A stretch of 64,000 nucleotides of DNA from Theodoxus fluviatilis (taxonomy: Eukaryota; Mollusca; Gastropoda; Cycloneritida; Neritidae). The notes under the pieces were generated by a model. That model worked only from the letters and a program-made list of their open reading frames with translations, made no database searches and had not been told where the DNA came from. Shown here one piece after another: positions 24,125 through 35,380 of this stretch. The DNA lies in the NCBI GenBank assembly GCA_034096865.1, contig JAWQFJ010001142.1:137481-201480 (forward strand). Reading direction: 5' to 3'. Every line of letters begins with the position of its first letter. The first letter of the stretch is position 1. The translations under genes were made by a program, and so were the position numbers.

Positions 24125-24991
24125 TGTTACAGCCCAACGGGGTTACAACATTGTTGTCTATTTGAGAGATAGACTAACTCTAATTATTCATCCATTCACT
24201 TTCCTTTCGTTCTCAACAAAAGACACGGAGGGGGATAGAATGTCGAATATTTGGATTATCAGAATCGTCCTGCACAAACATGCAACATATTAGAATAACT
24301 AGTTTCTTCACGGATTAGCAAGTATCAATTATTAATAAAAGTCCAGATAACTGTTCATCTTCATTCACGAAACAAGAGAAAAGAGTTCAATGTTCCTGGT
24401 ACGTCGTTATCAGTGTCAGAGAGAGTTTCGTTCTTTATCAGTGTCAGAGAGAGTTCATTATCAAACACAGGGGGACAGAGGGAGAACAAGTTTCATTTCT
24501 ACTCATCCGGTGTTGTCTTCAGGACCAGGAGGGGGGTAGGGAACCACAGTGTTGATCCTTCTTGTGGCCAGGAGGTTTTTCTCTCCCTCCACCGCTTCAT
24601 TGAAAAATACCGTCAAGCGTCCAGGCAACGGACGAAAGTCGAGAATCTGTATTTCCCACCAGGGATTGGGTCCGGCTGACTAGCGGTCAGCCAGGCGTTG
24701 AAAGTGCTCAGTCCCCTCAGATCACGCCGACAAATCCTCGCCGACCATCCTCGGTGCACCAAGGGGTCATGACCAAGACCCCATGAAAAGAGAATCTCTC
24801 CCGTGTTTTCATTGCCACTTCCAAACTGGCCTTTCTAGATTCGTTCTCCCTCCCCATGACGTCATTCAGCAAGTGACGTAGGACAGAGACGAGAACCAAT
24901 TAGTCAAGTATTACTCGTTCTCTCTGAGTACCAACGCTATTTCAGTTCACCACGTGCCGCACTCCCAGGTGGTCAGCCATCACCCATCACA
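24125..24991. mobile_element. solo LTR (867 bp) inserted in the 28-bp satellite
   Basis: The insertion begins TGTTACAGCCC and ends CCCATCACA, giving the TG...CA ends of an LTR. It is flanked by the 4-bp direct repeat ACAG (24121-24124 and 24992-24995), which is present once in the normal satellite unit. No retroviral-type genes lie inside, so this is a solo LTR left by recombination or a short non-autonomous element. Orientation is not certain. Confidence 0.85.
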
Positions 24992-25495
24992 ACAGCCACT
25001 GTATCTACTTACTGATATGACAGCCATGTATCTACTTACTGATATGACAGCCACTGTATCTACTTACTGATATGACAGCCACTGTATCTACTTACTGATA
25101 TGACAGCCACTGTATCTACTTACTGATATGACAGCCACTGTATCTACTTGCTGATATGACAGCCTCTGTATCTACTTACTGATATGACAGCCTCTATATC
25201 TACTTACTGATATGACAGCCACTGTATCTACTTACTGATATGACAGCCACTGTATCTACTTACTGATATGACAGCCACTGTATCTACTTACTGATATGAC
25301 AGCCACTGTATCTACTTACTGATATGACAGCCACTGTATCTACTTACTGATATGACAGCCACTGTATCTACTTACTGATATGACAGCCTCTGTATCTACT
25401 TACTGATATGACAGCCACTGTATCTACTTACTGATATGACAGCCTCTGTATCTACTTACTGATATGACAGCCACTGTATCTACTTACTGATATGC

Positions 25496-26146
25496 CGGGA
25501 AGTCGACTGCTTGGTGTCGTGGTGTGGTGAGAACAGTCTTGAGCTGAACACCACCAAGACCCAGGAGATGATCGTCGACCTGAGGAAGAATCCCACCCCC
25601 ATCGTTCCACTGATGATCGGCGGCCAGGCCATTGAGATCGTGGACTGTTTCAAGTTCCTCGGCACGCTCATCTCCTCCGACCTCAGTTGGGGCAACAACA
25701 TTGACGGCATCCATAAGAGTGCCCAGCAGCGGCTGTACTTCCTGAGGCAGCTCAAGAAGTTTGGACTGTCTCCGGAGATCATGCTCCAGTTCTACCGTGC
25801 TGTGGTGGAAAGTGTTCTTACCTTCTCCATCTGTGTGTGGTTCGGAGGGGCCACTCAACAGCAGAAAGACAAGCTGGAGCGTGTCGTGCACGCTGCTGGC
25901 AGGATCATTGGCCGTGATCTGCCCTCCCTAGCCTCTATCTACGCCCAGCGCATAGTGCGCAAGTCCCGTAAGATTGTGGCGGACCCCTCCCACCCTGCTT
26001 GCTCCCTCTTCCAGCTCCTTCCCTCTGGCCGTCGTTTCAGGTCCCTCAAAACGCGCACATGCCGTTTTCAGAACTCGTTCTTTCCCACGGCGGTGACGGA
26101 GCTCAACGCTGTCCAGAACCTCCCCAGGCAGCTTTGCCGCCGCTGA
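25496..26146 (+). pseudogene. reverse transcriptase C-terminal part (non-LTR)
   Basis: The open frame begins inside the protein. It starts with WCGENSLELNTTKTQEMIVD, then VDCFKFLGTLISSDLSW, VESVLTFSICVWFGG and FQLLPSGRRFRSLKTRT before the stop at 26146. This order is the thumb and C-terminal region of Rex1/Babar-type LINEs as I know them. The endonuclease and the catalytic YxDD part are missing through 5' truncation, so it cannot act. The frame itself is intact, suggesting a fairly recent insertion. Confidence 0.85.
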
Positions 26147-26773
26147 TCCTGTCGGCGGTGCGCACACACTTCTCCACATCTATGACAGTGCCACTTTCTC
26201 TTTTGTGCTTCCTCTGGGTTATATGGACTGCTTCTGAGTGTGGTTGGGGGTGGGGGGAGGGGTGGGGGAGGGGGTGGGGGTGGGGAAGGGTTGGTCTTCT
26301 TGTAGTTGCGCAGGGTTGTTTTTGTATTGTTCTATTGTATTCTTTTGTGTGGTGACGGGGGGTGGGATGGGGGTGGGGGGGTGGGGGGGTACGTCTTAGT
26401 GGTCTTGTCTCTGTTCATATGTATTATTTATTGTCACTTAAAAGGGGGGTGGGTGGGTGGGTGTATCATCTTAGTTTGTTCCTCTTTTGTCAACAGTTCT
26501 TAAATAGTAACTTTAATTGTTCATTGTATATTGCCCCATTTACCAGTTAATCCTTTGGTTTCAGGTGCAGTCTTATCTCTTGTCTGTGTGCAGCTGCGTG
26601 AGTGAGGTACATCGGGAAATGTCCATGTTTTTTGCATAAACGGCGTGTTAGGGTGTGTAAGCGATGCGTGTGTTTGGCTTTTTGTTTTGTTTCTTTTTTA
26701 GCCTTCATCACTTAGTTTTCCTCGTGCTCGTTTTTTAAATGATGTCACTTGGCGCAATAAATTACTGTGTACT
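25496..26773 (+). mobile_element. 5'-truncated non-LTR retrotransposon (Rex1/CR1-like)
   Basis: A fragment with the 3' end of the reverse transcriptase ORF and a 3' untranslated region, inserted in the satellite. The 3' end is near AATAAATTACTGTG. The G/T-rich UTR contains long GGTGGGG tracts. 5' truncation is typical for LINE insertions. The array on both sides shows it landed in pre-existing satellite. Confidence 0.85.
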
Positions 26774-28185
26774 GACAGCCACTGTATCTACTTACTGATA
26801 TGACAGCCACTGTATCTACTTACTGATATGACAGCCACTGTATCTACTTACTGATATGACAGCCACTGTATCTACTTACTGATATGACAGCCACTGTATT
26901 TACTTACTGACATGACAGCCTCTGTATCTACTTACTGATATGACAGCCACTGTATCTACTTACTGATATGACAGCCACTGTATCTACTTACTGATATGAC
27001 AGCCACTGTATCTACTTGCTGATATGACAGCCACTGTATCTACTTACTGATATGACAGCCACTGTATCTACTTACTGATATGACAGCCACTGTATCTACT
27101 TACTGATATGACAGCCACTGTATCTACTTACTGATATGACAGCCACTGTATCTACTTACTGATATGACAGCCACTGTATCTACTTACTGATATGACAGCC
27201 ACTGTATCTACTTACTGATATGACAGCCACTGTATCTACTTACTGATATGACAGCCACTGTATCTACTTACTGATATGACAGCCACTGTATCTACTTACT
27301 GATATGACAGCCACTGTATCTACTTACTGATATGACAGCCTCTGTATCTACTTACTGATATGACAGCCTCTGTATCTACTTACTGATATGACAGCCACTG
27401 TATCTACTTACTGATATGACAGCCACTGTATCTACTTGCTGATATGACAGCCACTGTATCTACTTACTGATATGACAGCCTCTGTATCTACTTACTGATA
27501 TGACAGCCACTGTATCTACTTGCTGATATGACAGCCACTGTATCTACTTACTGATATGACAGCCACTGTATCTACTTGCTGATATGACAGCCACTGTATC
27601 TACTTACTGATATGACAGCCACTGTATCTACTTACTGATATGACAGCCACTGTATCTACTTACTGATATGACAGCCACTGTATCTACTTACTGATATGAC
27701 AGCCACTGTATCTACTTACTGATATGACAGCCACTGTATCTACTTACTGATATGACAGCCTCTGTATCTACTTACTGATATGACAGCCACTGTATCTACT
27801 TACTGATATGACAGCCTCTATATCTACTTACTGATATGACAGCCTCTGTATCTACTTACTGATATGACAGCCTCTGTATCTACTTACTGATATGACAGCC
27901 ACTGTATCTACTTACTGATATGACAGCCTCTGTATCTACTTACTGATATGACAGCCACTGTATCTACTTACTGATATGACAGCCACTGTATCTACTTCCT
28001 GATATGACAGCCACTGTATCTACTTACTGATAAGACAGCCACTGTATCTACTTGCTGATATGACAGCCTCTGTATCTACTTACTGATATGACAGCCACTG
28101 TATCTACTTACTGATATGACAGCCACTGTATCTACTTCCTGATATGACAGCCACTGTATCTATTTACTGATATGACAGCCTCTTT

Positions 28186-28550
28186 TGCTTTGCAAATGGT
28201 GGCCAGCCAGGCTCATGGAGGGGAAGGGGCTGCATACTGGTGATGATGTCATCGCCTGATGTTCCAAAGCATTTGATAAGAACCAATGAAAGCATGGCAA
28301 TCAAGATATTATATTTCACAATGCCCCACTCCGCCCCTTGCTGCCATTCCTGTATTGATCTAGCTGCAGGCTAATCTTAAAATGCTCTCTCTCTCCTGTT
28401 TCCCTCCCAAAATGTTTGTGAAGAAATTTTGGGGCTGAGGTGCATCGTGTTTTCTACATGGTTGCTGAATTGAGGACAATGAATAGGATGAGTGGATGGA
28501 TTTGCTGTGCTTTGCTATGTGGCATGGGCAGAGTGGGAGTCATGCCAAGG
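28186..28550. other. intron, no feature recognised
   Basis: Short intron stretch between the 28-bp satellite and a TGTGC repeat. No gene recognised. Confidence 0.4.
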
Positions 28551-28554
28551 GCAG

Positions 28555-28612
28555 TGTGCTGTGCTGTGCTGTGCTGTGTTGTGCTGTGCTGTGCTGTGCT
28601 GTGCTGTGCTGT
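28555..28612. repeat. (TGTGC)n pentanucleotide repeat
   Basis: About 11 copies of GTGCT. Low complexity. Confidence 0.95.
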
Positions 28613-28678
28613 GGGACATTCTACGTTGTGAGAGTAGTGAACAGACCAGCATAGAGGAACATCATGACCTTCTTTGTT

Positions 28679-28783
28679 GCAATGTATGAGCCACCTGAAG
28701 ATGGCAATGTATGAGCCACCTGAAGATGGCAATGTATGAGCCACCTGAAGATGGCAATGTATGAGCCACCTGAAGATGGCAAA
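28679..28783. repeat. 25-bp tandem repeat, 4 copies
   Basis: The unit GCAATGTATGAGCCACCTGA plus AGATG is repeated perfectly four times. Confidence 0.95.
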
Positions 28784-29149
28784 AGAGAGGTAAACGGATC
28801 AGCTAAAGCTCAGTTTGGGAGTAACTTTGGAGACTGACAAGGATTTATGACTGCAAAATCTCTCTTTGAATAAACTCTTAAGTTAAGGAATTTCCTATTT
28901 TATACCCATGCTCTTTCTGGAAATTGTTTTGATATATTGACAGTAATGGTCAATCCTGGACATTTTTTGTGTGTACACCTGGGGTCTTTAGCTCAGTCTT
29001 CTTCACTGTGGATGAAGATAGTTGGGGAGGATTGCAAATCTGTCTCCGGTCTCTCATAGCCCACACAGGCTAATGGGCAGTGGGACTTGAATTAATGGAT
29101 TTTATGTAACTGTTAAGTGAATCGTACTAGAATCTACTGTCGTGAAGTA

Positions 29150-29240
29150 TTTTTATACATTAAAGTGGGTGTTTATCAACATCATGGCCTTAAATAGCCT
29201 ACAAGGCTGATAGACCCTTAAACTCCATCAATCCCTCCCC
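29150..29240 (+). mobile_element. SINE-like repeat 3' fragment, copy 3
   Basis: CATGGCCTTAAATAGCCTAC, then AAGGCTGATAGACC and AAACTCCATCAATCCCTCCC match the 3' end of the family seen at 3430 and 56140. The tail passes directly into the TCCC microsatellite, which may have grown from it. Confidence 0.6.
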
Positions 29241-29244
29241 AGGC

Positions 29245-29382
29245 CCTTAAACTCCCTCCCTCCCTCGCTCCCTCCCTCCTTCCCTCCCTCGCTCCCTCCC
29301 TCCCTCCCTCCCTCCCTCCCTCCCTCCCTTCCCTCTCCTCCCTCCCTCCCTCCCTCCCTCCCTCCCTCCCTCCCTCCCTCAC
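29245..29382. repeat. (TCCC)n microsatellite
   Basis: About 135 bp of CCCT tetranucleotide repeat, ending about 20 bp before the acceptor of the next LARP1 exon and extending its pyrimidine tract. Confidence 0.95.
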
Positions 29383-29404
29383 ACACTGCCATGTACATTT
29401 CCAG

Positions 29405-29548
29405 CTGGACACGGTGCAGACCGGGACAACTGGCGCAGTTCTGAGACCTCCCCCAAAGCAGCTCAAGGTCGTGGAGGTCGAAGCTTCCGAGGGCAAAGAG
29501 GGGGACCTAGAACTGGACGTGGTAGGGGCAGGGGTGGAAGTCCAGCTG
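29405..29548 (+). CDS. LARP1: LARP1 exon, RG/RGG-rich segment
   Basis: The acceptor is ACATTTCCAG and the donor GTAAGT, phase 1 to 1. The peptide begins AGHGADRDNWRSSETS and continues GRGGRSFRGQRGGPRTGRGR before GGSPA. Clustered RGG/RG repeats match the glycine/arginine-rich region just upstream of the La motif in LARP1, an RNA-binding and arginine-methylation target in this family. The NWRSSE acidic-aromatic part resembles the WHDQDE-type segment of vertebrate LARP1. Confidence 0.88.
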
Positions 29549-29589
29549 GTAAGTGTCCTTTTTGTGTGCATGCATGCAGTGCTTATGTT

Positions 29590-29629
29590 CAAGTGTTGTT
29601 TTCTGTGTGTGTGCATGCGTGTGTGTGTT

Positions 29630-29671
<42 letters not shown>

Positions 29672-30056
29672 TTTTGCTTCCCAATGTTGTCTTCATAATG
29701 CAATTTAACTACAAGTGTAAGAATGCTGTACAAATATAACATGCTTTTATAATCCCCATTAGATTTTTGTCTTTTGATTTTGTTGTTGTTGTGTGGGAAC
29801 TGTACTCGATTTCTTTTTCCTGGAAGCTGAAATGAAGTGTGACATTAAATTGTGTAAACAATTGCATGTGTGTGTTTGTGTGTGTCTGTGTGTGTGTGTA
29901 AGAGAGGGTATGTGAGAATGTGTATGAGTGATCTGGCTTGTCTGTTAAAAAGTGTGTAAGAGGATGTGTTTGTATGTGTGTGTGCATATGTGTAAATGTG
30001 CTTGAATGCATTTGTGTGCAAAACACTGTGTGTGTGTGTGTGTGTGTTTGTGCATA
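29590..30056. repeat. TG-rich microsatellite region
   Basis: Several TG dinucleotide tracts (about 29602-29668, 29867-29900, 29970-30050) with unique sequence between. Confidence 0.85.
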
Positions 30057-30132
30057 TGAGTTCAGTATCAGGCTAGGCCAGGGTTTTGAGGTGCTTTAGA
30101 ATGCAAAAGGCGCCTACACACGTTACGTTTTT

Positions 30133-30977
30133 GACTCACATGCGAAGCAAAAGTGAGTCTATGTACTGAGCCGTTTCGTCCGTCCGTCCGGGCGTCCGTC
30201 CGTAAAAAACTTAAACGTTGGATTTTTCTCGGAGACTATTAAGTCTATCAACACCAAATGTGGCATGATGGTGTATGATGACAAGGCCTCAAAAAACATA
30301 CACAGTGACTTGACCTTGCTTCAAGGTCAAGGTCACAGGAGCCATAAATGTGGTCTCAAAAACAGTCATTTTTCACATTTTCCCAATTTTCTCCCACGTT
30401 ATTGAGAATGGCGACCTTAGCTACAAGTGGTATATAGGTCAAAGCAAGCCCTATCTTTTGATACCAGTTTGGTTGACCTTGCTTCAAGGTCAAGGTCACA
30501 GGAGCTCTTCAAAGTTGGATTGTATACATATTTTGAAGTGACCTTGACCCTGAACTATGGAAGATAACTGTTTCAAACTTAATAATTATGTGGGGCACAT
30601 GTTATACTTTCATCATGAGACACATTTGGTCACATATCATCAAGGTCAAGGTCACTTTGACCCTTATGAAATGTGACCAAAATGGGGTAGTGAACCACTA
30701 AAAGTGACTATATCTCATGGTAGAAAGTGCCAATAAGCACCATTGTGCTTCCTATGTCTTGAATTAACAGCTTTGTGTTGCATGACCTTGGATGACCTTG
30801 AACTTGGGTCAAGGTCACATGTATTTTGGTAGGAAAAATGTGTAAAGCATTTCTTTGTGTATGATGTCATTGGTAGGTTTAGTTGTTTGACCTTGACCTT
30901 GAAGGTCACCTGAAGTTCAAGGTCATATAAAGGTCAAGGTCAAGCATGTGAGTCGTATGGGCTTTGCCCTTCTTGTT
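30133..30977 (+). mobile_element. AAGGTCA-rich non-autonomous element, copy 3
   Basis: Same family as 5003 and 5990, with intact GACTCACATGCGAAGCAAAA start, CCGT microsatellite and CCCTTCTTGTT end. It sits inside the left terminal inverted repeat of the element 30108-31947, after a run of T. Confidence 0.85.
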
Positions 30978-31199
30978 CAAGCTGGTTTTGCTCCCGATCC
31001 GGCTGACCGTGCGTGTAAAAACTGTGTTGACAGCCAGACACCGAGATTTCTTCTGACAGCGCAATCGAGCGATTTTCACTACGTGAAGCGAGGTCAGAAT
31101 TTAGAGTTACGTCCCTTCGCCGCACTATGACAACGACGCTACCACGTGTAGCTGTATGCGTGTGATCTGCATTCGATTTGTAAAATATCTGGATCTGGA

Positions 31200-31740
31200 T
31201 TTGGAGCTTTCACGACCTATTGAAGCATTCAGCATACAGCTTTGATAAATTAATCCTGTTCATGGCTTATATTTTCTTTGGATGGGGTTTTAGTATCAAT
31301 ACAGCGTTTTCTGTGAGGAACGCGCAAAATAATTAGCAGTGGAGCGAGCCGCGGTGATCGACACAATCTTTGCTGTGTAGATGTGCATCGACCTGCATTG
31401 CGAATTCTAAAATGCAGAACTTTCACAACCTATTGATGCATTCAACATACAGCTTTGATAAATTAATGCTGTTCATGGCTTACATTTTCTTTGGATGGGG
31501 TTTTAGTATCAATACAGCGTTTTCTGTGAGGAACATGCACGCAACAAAAGCCGCTGACAGATTTCGCGTGAAGGTGCATTGACCCGCATTTCCAATTTTA
31601 CAATGTAGGAACTTTCACAACTTATTGACGCATTCAACATACAGCTTTGATAAATTAATTTGATAAATTAATGATGTTCATGGCTTACCTTTTCTTTGGA
31701 TTGGTTTGTAGTATCCCCAAATACACCTTTTCCTGCCTGA
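31200..31740. repeat. about 200-bp tandem repeat, three copies
   Basis: Copies share CATTCAACATACAGCTTTGA, GTTCATGGCTTACATTTTCT and the GTATCAATACAGCG block. They are internal to the inverted-repeat element 30108-31947. Confidence 0.85.
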
Positions 31741-32016
31741 AGCGACGAAAGCGTCCGCCATTAAAATTGGCGACTAAGTCGCCACAACGCGAGATTTCGC
31801 GTTGCCGGGCATATGAACTGGTCCGGAGGGGTCGGGCAAATAGAGCCAGCCCTAGTCACAAGAACCGTGCCGGATTAGTCCACGGTTTCGATTTTTGACC
31901 GGATCGGCAGCAAAACCAGGGGACAACCGGTACGTGTGTATGCGCCTAAAGAGATGGATTAAAGGGGGGGAGTAAAGACTGAGATGAAAGTTTGGTTTTT
32001 GGTGCTTCAGTTGCAG

Positions 32017-32091
32017 GAAACCCCGACGCCCAGCACCCAGAAGGCCTCCTGGGTGAAGAAGGCATTCCAGAGGGCTTTGTCACCTACCAAG
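32017..32091 (+). CDS. LARP1: LARP1 exon upstream of the La motif
   Basis: The acceptor is CAGTTGCAG and the donor GTGAGC, phase 1 to 1. It encodes GNPDAQHPEGLLGEEGIPEG and FVTYQ. It is short and acidic, with no known motif. The assignment rests on frame continuity between the RGG exon and the La-motif exons. Confidence 0.75.
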
Positions 32092-32157
32092 GTGAGCTGG
32101 CAACACTAGTCCCTTTCGGTCTTTTGCCCTCGTCATCTCAGTGGAATTCAGTCTGCT

Positions 32158-32312
32158 TTCCTTGTGTGTTGTGGAGCTTCGTATTTGTACAGAGTGGCTT
32201 GTGTGTTGTGGAGCATCGTATTTGTACAGAGTGGCTTGTGTGTTGTGGAGCATCGTATTTGTACAGAGTGGCTTGTGTGTTGTGGAGCATCGTATTTGTA
32301 CAGAGTGGCTTG
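32158..32312. repeat. 37-bp tandem repeat, about 4 copies
   Basis: The unit contains TTGTGTGTTGTGGAGCATCG and TATTTGTACAGAGTGGC. It lies 66 bp after a LARP1 donor site. Confidence 0.93.
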
Positions 32313-32832
32313 TATGTGCATGTTGGTTGAAACATGATTTGTCAGCAAGTTTGCTTACAAATGTTGTGCCAAATATGGAATGTTGGTGTTATCATACCAT
32401 TTGGGATTATCAGCGTCTTAGATGTATATTAGTTTATGTTAGCATGACTTGTAAAATGTGATTGTGTTTTAATCGTGGCTTGATCCAAGAGAAAGTTTCA
32501 AGAAGATTGTTCTTCCAACAATATTTCTACAAATCTGAGATGGATTGTAGTTTTAGGTAGGCATCTGAGAGAGAAAGTGTTATTTTAAAATATTTTGGCT
32601 GTTTAATGGATTTTTACTTACAAATGTTTTCTTAATATAGTTATTTATGGAGCCTTGTACAAATTCATGCAGTTGTAAATCAGTATTTGCCCCACAAGTC
32701 TATCTAACACAGTGTACTTGTGCATGTGTCATTCTCCTATAATTGAGTGGTTTGACAAGCAGTGTATTTGTGTGAATCAATGAAGTGTGGGGCTTGTACT
32801 CATTATAAGATATATTTTCTTTTCTGTTGCAG
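32313..32832. other. intron, no feature recognised
   Basis: AT-rich intron ending in the TTTCTGTTGCAG acceptor of the next exon. Confidence 0.4.
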
Positions 32833-32971
32833 ACATTGTTCCGACAGTGCCTCCCTTCTACGCTGAGCAGCCCCAAGCTGTCAACTCGTTTGGGACGGTC
32901 TTCTTTCCACAGGTGAACTACGCCCCTGAGCTGTCAGAGGAGAAGCGAAACCAGTACATCAGGAAACAGGT
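32833..32971 (+). CDS. LARP1: LARP1 exon leading into the La motif
   Basis: The acceptor is TTCTGTTGCAG. The donor is read as CAGGT|GTAAGT, ending at phase 2, because the split Val codon then gives KQVEYYFS across the junction. The peptide runs DIVPTVPPFYAEQPQAVNSF, then FPQVNYAPELSEEKRNQYIRKQ. The end corresponds to helix 1 of the La motif (LKDYIKRQIEYYFS in vertebrate LARP1), which packs against the RNA-binding surface. Confidence 0.92.
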
Positions 32972-33402
32972 GTAAGTGTTTTTCAAATGATATTTTCAAG
33001 ATAGAGATTTGGCAGACAGACTTGACCTGGTGGCAGTTGAGTGAGGAATTGAGTGCCATGGCAATCCCTGCTTAACTTTTAACGTCCTGTAAGTCATTCA
33101 CATGTTTCATTCCCCACTCCTGTCAGGATTATGTGATTTGTGTAGAATAAAAATCAGTCCAGTAAAAGCCATGTGGGGTGGTACAGGATTGAGCAGGGTG
33201 GGCGGTAATGGGCAGTACAGGATCTTAAGAGTTAACTTGACTTTACTGCTGTTTGTCATATTTCAATCAAAACGTATTTGCATCCATTTAACCCTTACAC
33301 TTACGTAACTATTTCCAACTTTTGTGAAAATATTGGTGAGTTAAGGAGAAAAAAGATTAAAAATCAACCAGAACACTGAAGTATATAAAACTATACATTT
33401 TA

Positions 33403-35380
33403 TTAACCTTTAGAGCGCGGCCGGCGCATTGATGCACCACAGCGTACATTCCCCAGACGTGCACCGAGCAATAGTGACGTGCTTTGTTTACTTGCCTAAC
33501 GCAGCCATCGAGTCATGCTGTTCTAAAAATATCACAGCCTCGTGCAGGGATCACGTGGCAACAAGATCCGCCATTTTGGCGATCGAGGGAACGTGGGCGA
33601 ATTTTCTGCAAATTATTTCGCGAAGTTGCGTCTTTGTCGTTTGTGAACGGGACTTTTTTCTTTGCCAGTATGGCGACTGACGAAGTTGAAGCGCTTGTGG
33701 AGTTATTTTTCGATTCTGACTCTCAGAATATGAATTCGAAGGCTTTACTGACATTGATGTGATGGGAGATGGAGGGATAGAGAGGCAAGCACGGGCTTTG
33801 ACGATGTGTGGTGGTCTGTAAATGGAGACAAGCGGAAGCTTGATTCAGATGAAAAATTGACTCGGCTGACTTCCCTAGCGTAAGTAATTGTAGGATTTTT
33901 TGTTTTGTTTTACCCTAAAATATTTTCAGATGTATTTCCAAGTAATCAAAAGCTGTTGTATTCTTAAATAAATAGAGCAGTGTAGGAAAACACAGTGACT
34001 CACAGTGCTACGACCGCTGTGTTGTCAGTTGTGGTCTGTAGTGTAGATCGAGACTGAGAGGAGCGGAAGCTTGATTCAGATGAAAATGACTTGGCTGACT
34101 TCCCTAGCGTAAGTAATTGTAGGATTTTTGACTCACATGCGAAGCAAAAGTGAGTCTATGTACTGAGCCGTGTATTCCGTCCGTCCGTCCGTCCGGGCGT
34201 CCGTCCGTCCGGGCGTAAAAAACTTAAACGTTGGATTTTTCTCGGAGACTATTAAGTCTATCAACACCAAATGTGGCATGATGGTGTATGATGACAAGGC
34301 CTCAAAAAACATACACAGTGACTTGACCTTGCTTCAAGGTCAAGGTCACAGGAGCCATAAATGTGGTCTCAAAAACAGTCATTTTTCACATTTTCCCAAT
34401 TTTCTCCCACGTTATTGAGAATGGCGACCTTAGCTACAAGTGGTATATAGGTCAAAGCAAGCCCTATCTTTTGATACCAGTTTGGTTGACCTTGCTTCAA
34501 GGTCAAGGTCACAGGAGCTCTTCAAAGTTGGATTGTATACATATTTTGAAGTGACCTTGACCCTGAACTATGGAAGATAACTTTCAAATTTAATAATTAT
34601 GTGGGGCACATGTTATACTTTCATCATGAGACACATTTGTTCACATATCATCAAGGTCAAGGTCACTTTGACCCTTATGAAATGTGACCAAAATGGGGTA
34701 GTGAACCACTAAAAGTGACTATATCTCATGGTAGAAAGTGCCAATAAGCACCATTGTGCTTCCTATGTCTTGAATTAACAGCTTTGTGTTGCATGACCTT
34801 GGATGACCTTGACCTTGGGTCAAGGTGACATGTATTTTGGTAGGAAAAATGTGTAAAGCATTTCTTAGTGTATGATGTCATTGGTAGGTTTAGTTGTTTG
34901 ACCTTGACCTTGAAGGTCACCTGAAGGTCAAGGTCATATAAAGGTCAAGGTCAAGCATGTGAGTCGTATGGGCTTTGCCCTTCTTGTTTGTTTTGTTTTA
35001 GTTTTACCCTAAAACATATTCAGATGTATCTCCATTACTTGGAGACTCCATGCACTTTTGCATTTTCATCAAAAGCTGTTGTATTCTTGAATAGATAGAG
35101 CAGTGTAGGAAAACACAGTGAATTTGTTTGTTTTTTGTTGTTGTCTGTGTTCCATGATTTTTTTTAGCAGCTGAAAAAAACATTCTATGGCATTTTCATT
35201 AATTGTGCCATGTAGGCCATCCATTTTTCTTCTCACCCTCCAAAAATCTACTTCAAAGCTTGAATAGGTAATAAATTATGATATTTTAAGTAAACATGGT
35301 GTCGAATTTGACCACACATAATAAAATTTGTGGCTCTGGGGTAAAGCAATTATGAAAATTGGCGGCGCTCAAAAGGTTAA
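33403..35380 (+). mobile_element. piggyBac-like element PB-4, non-autonomous, nested in PB-3
   Basis: TTAA at 33403-33406 and 35377-35380, with ends TTAACCTTTAGAGCGCGGCC and the inverse TTAACCTTTTGAGCGCCGCC. Plus-strand 33670-33760 encodes an acidic piggyBac-like N-terminus (MATDEVEALVELFFDSDSQ) that breaks after about 20 residues. The rest of a transposase is missing. A segment with AAGCTTGATTCAGATGAAAA and TTCCCTAGCGTAAGTAATTG is duplicated (about 33808-33905 and 34030-34129). Confidence 0.85.
34130..34988 (+). mobile_element. AAGGTCA-rich non-autonomous element, copy 4
   Basis: Inserted within the second copy of a duplicated segment of PB-4. The first copy, at 33875-33925, is an uninterrupted empty site (GTAGGATTTTTTGTTTTG). 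Comparison places the insertion in a run of T and shows little or no target duplication. Family features are as in copies 1-3. Confidence 0.88.

Larger units (their letters stand above)
24039..28185. repeat. 28-bp satellite array, about 70 copies, interrupted twice
   Basis: The unit is GACAGCCACTGTATCTACTT plus ACTGATAT (28 bp). Array blocks are 24039-24124, 24992-25495 and 26774-28185. Units are very uniform, with recurring variants CCTCTG for CCACTG and TTGCTG for TTACTG, suggesting recent expansion. A solo LTR and a truncated LINE are inserted in it. Intronic to LARP1. Confidence 0.97.
30108..31947. mobile_element. inverted-repeat DNA transposon with an AAGGTCA element in its left end
   Basis: The left end reads AGGCGCCTACACACGTTACG and, after removal of the insert at 30133-30977, continues GCTGGTTTTGCTCCCGATCC. 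The right end is its inverse (AGGCGCATACACACGTACCG, then CTGGTTTTGCTGCCGATCCG, on the other strand). The pair forms a terminal inverted repeat of about 60 bp. The flanks show AAA on both sides, a possible 3-bp duplication. The interior has three copies of an about 200-bp unit with ACAGCTTTGATAAATTAAT. No transposase is present. Confidence 0.78.

Noticed and set aside
24039..28185. CRISPR array
   Set aside because: The 28-bp units are directly contiguous without spacers, in an intron of an animal gene; it is a satellite.
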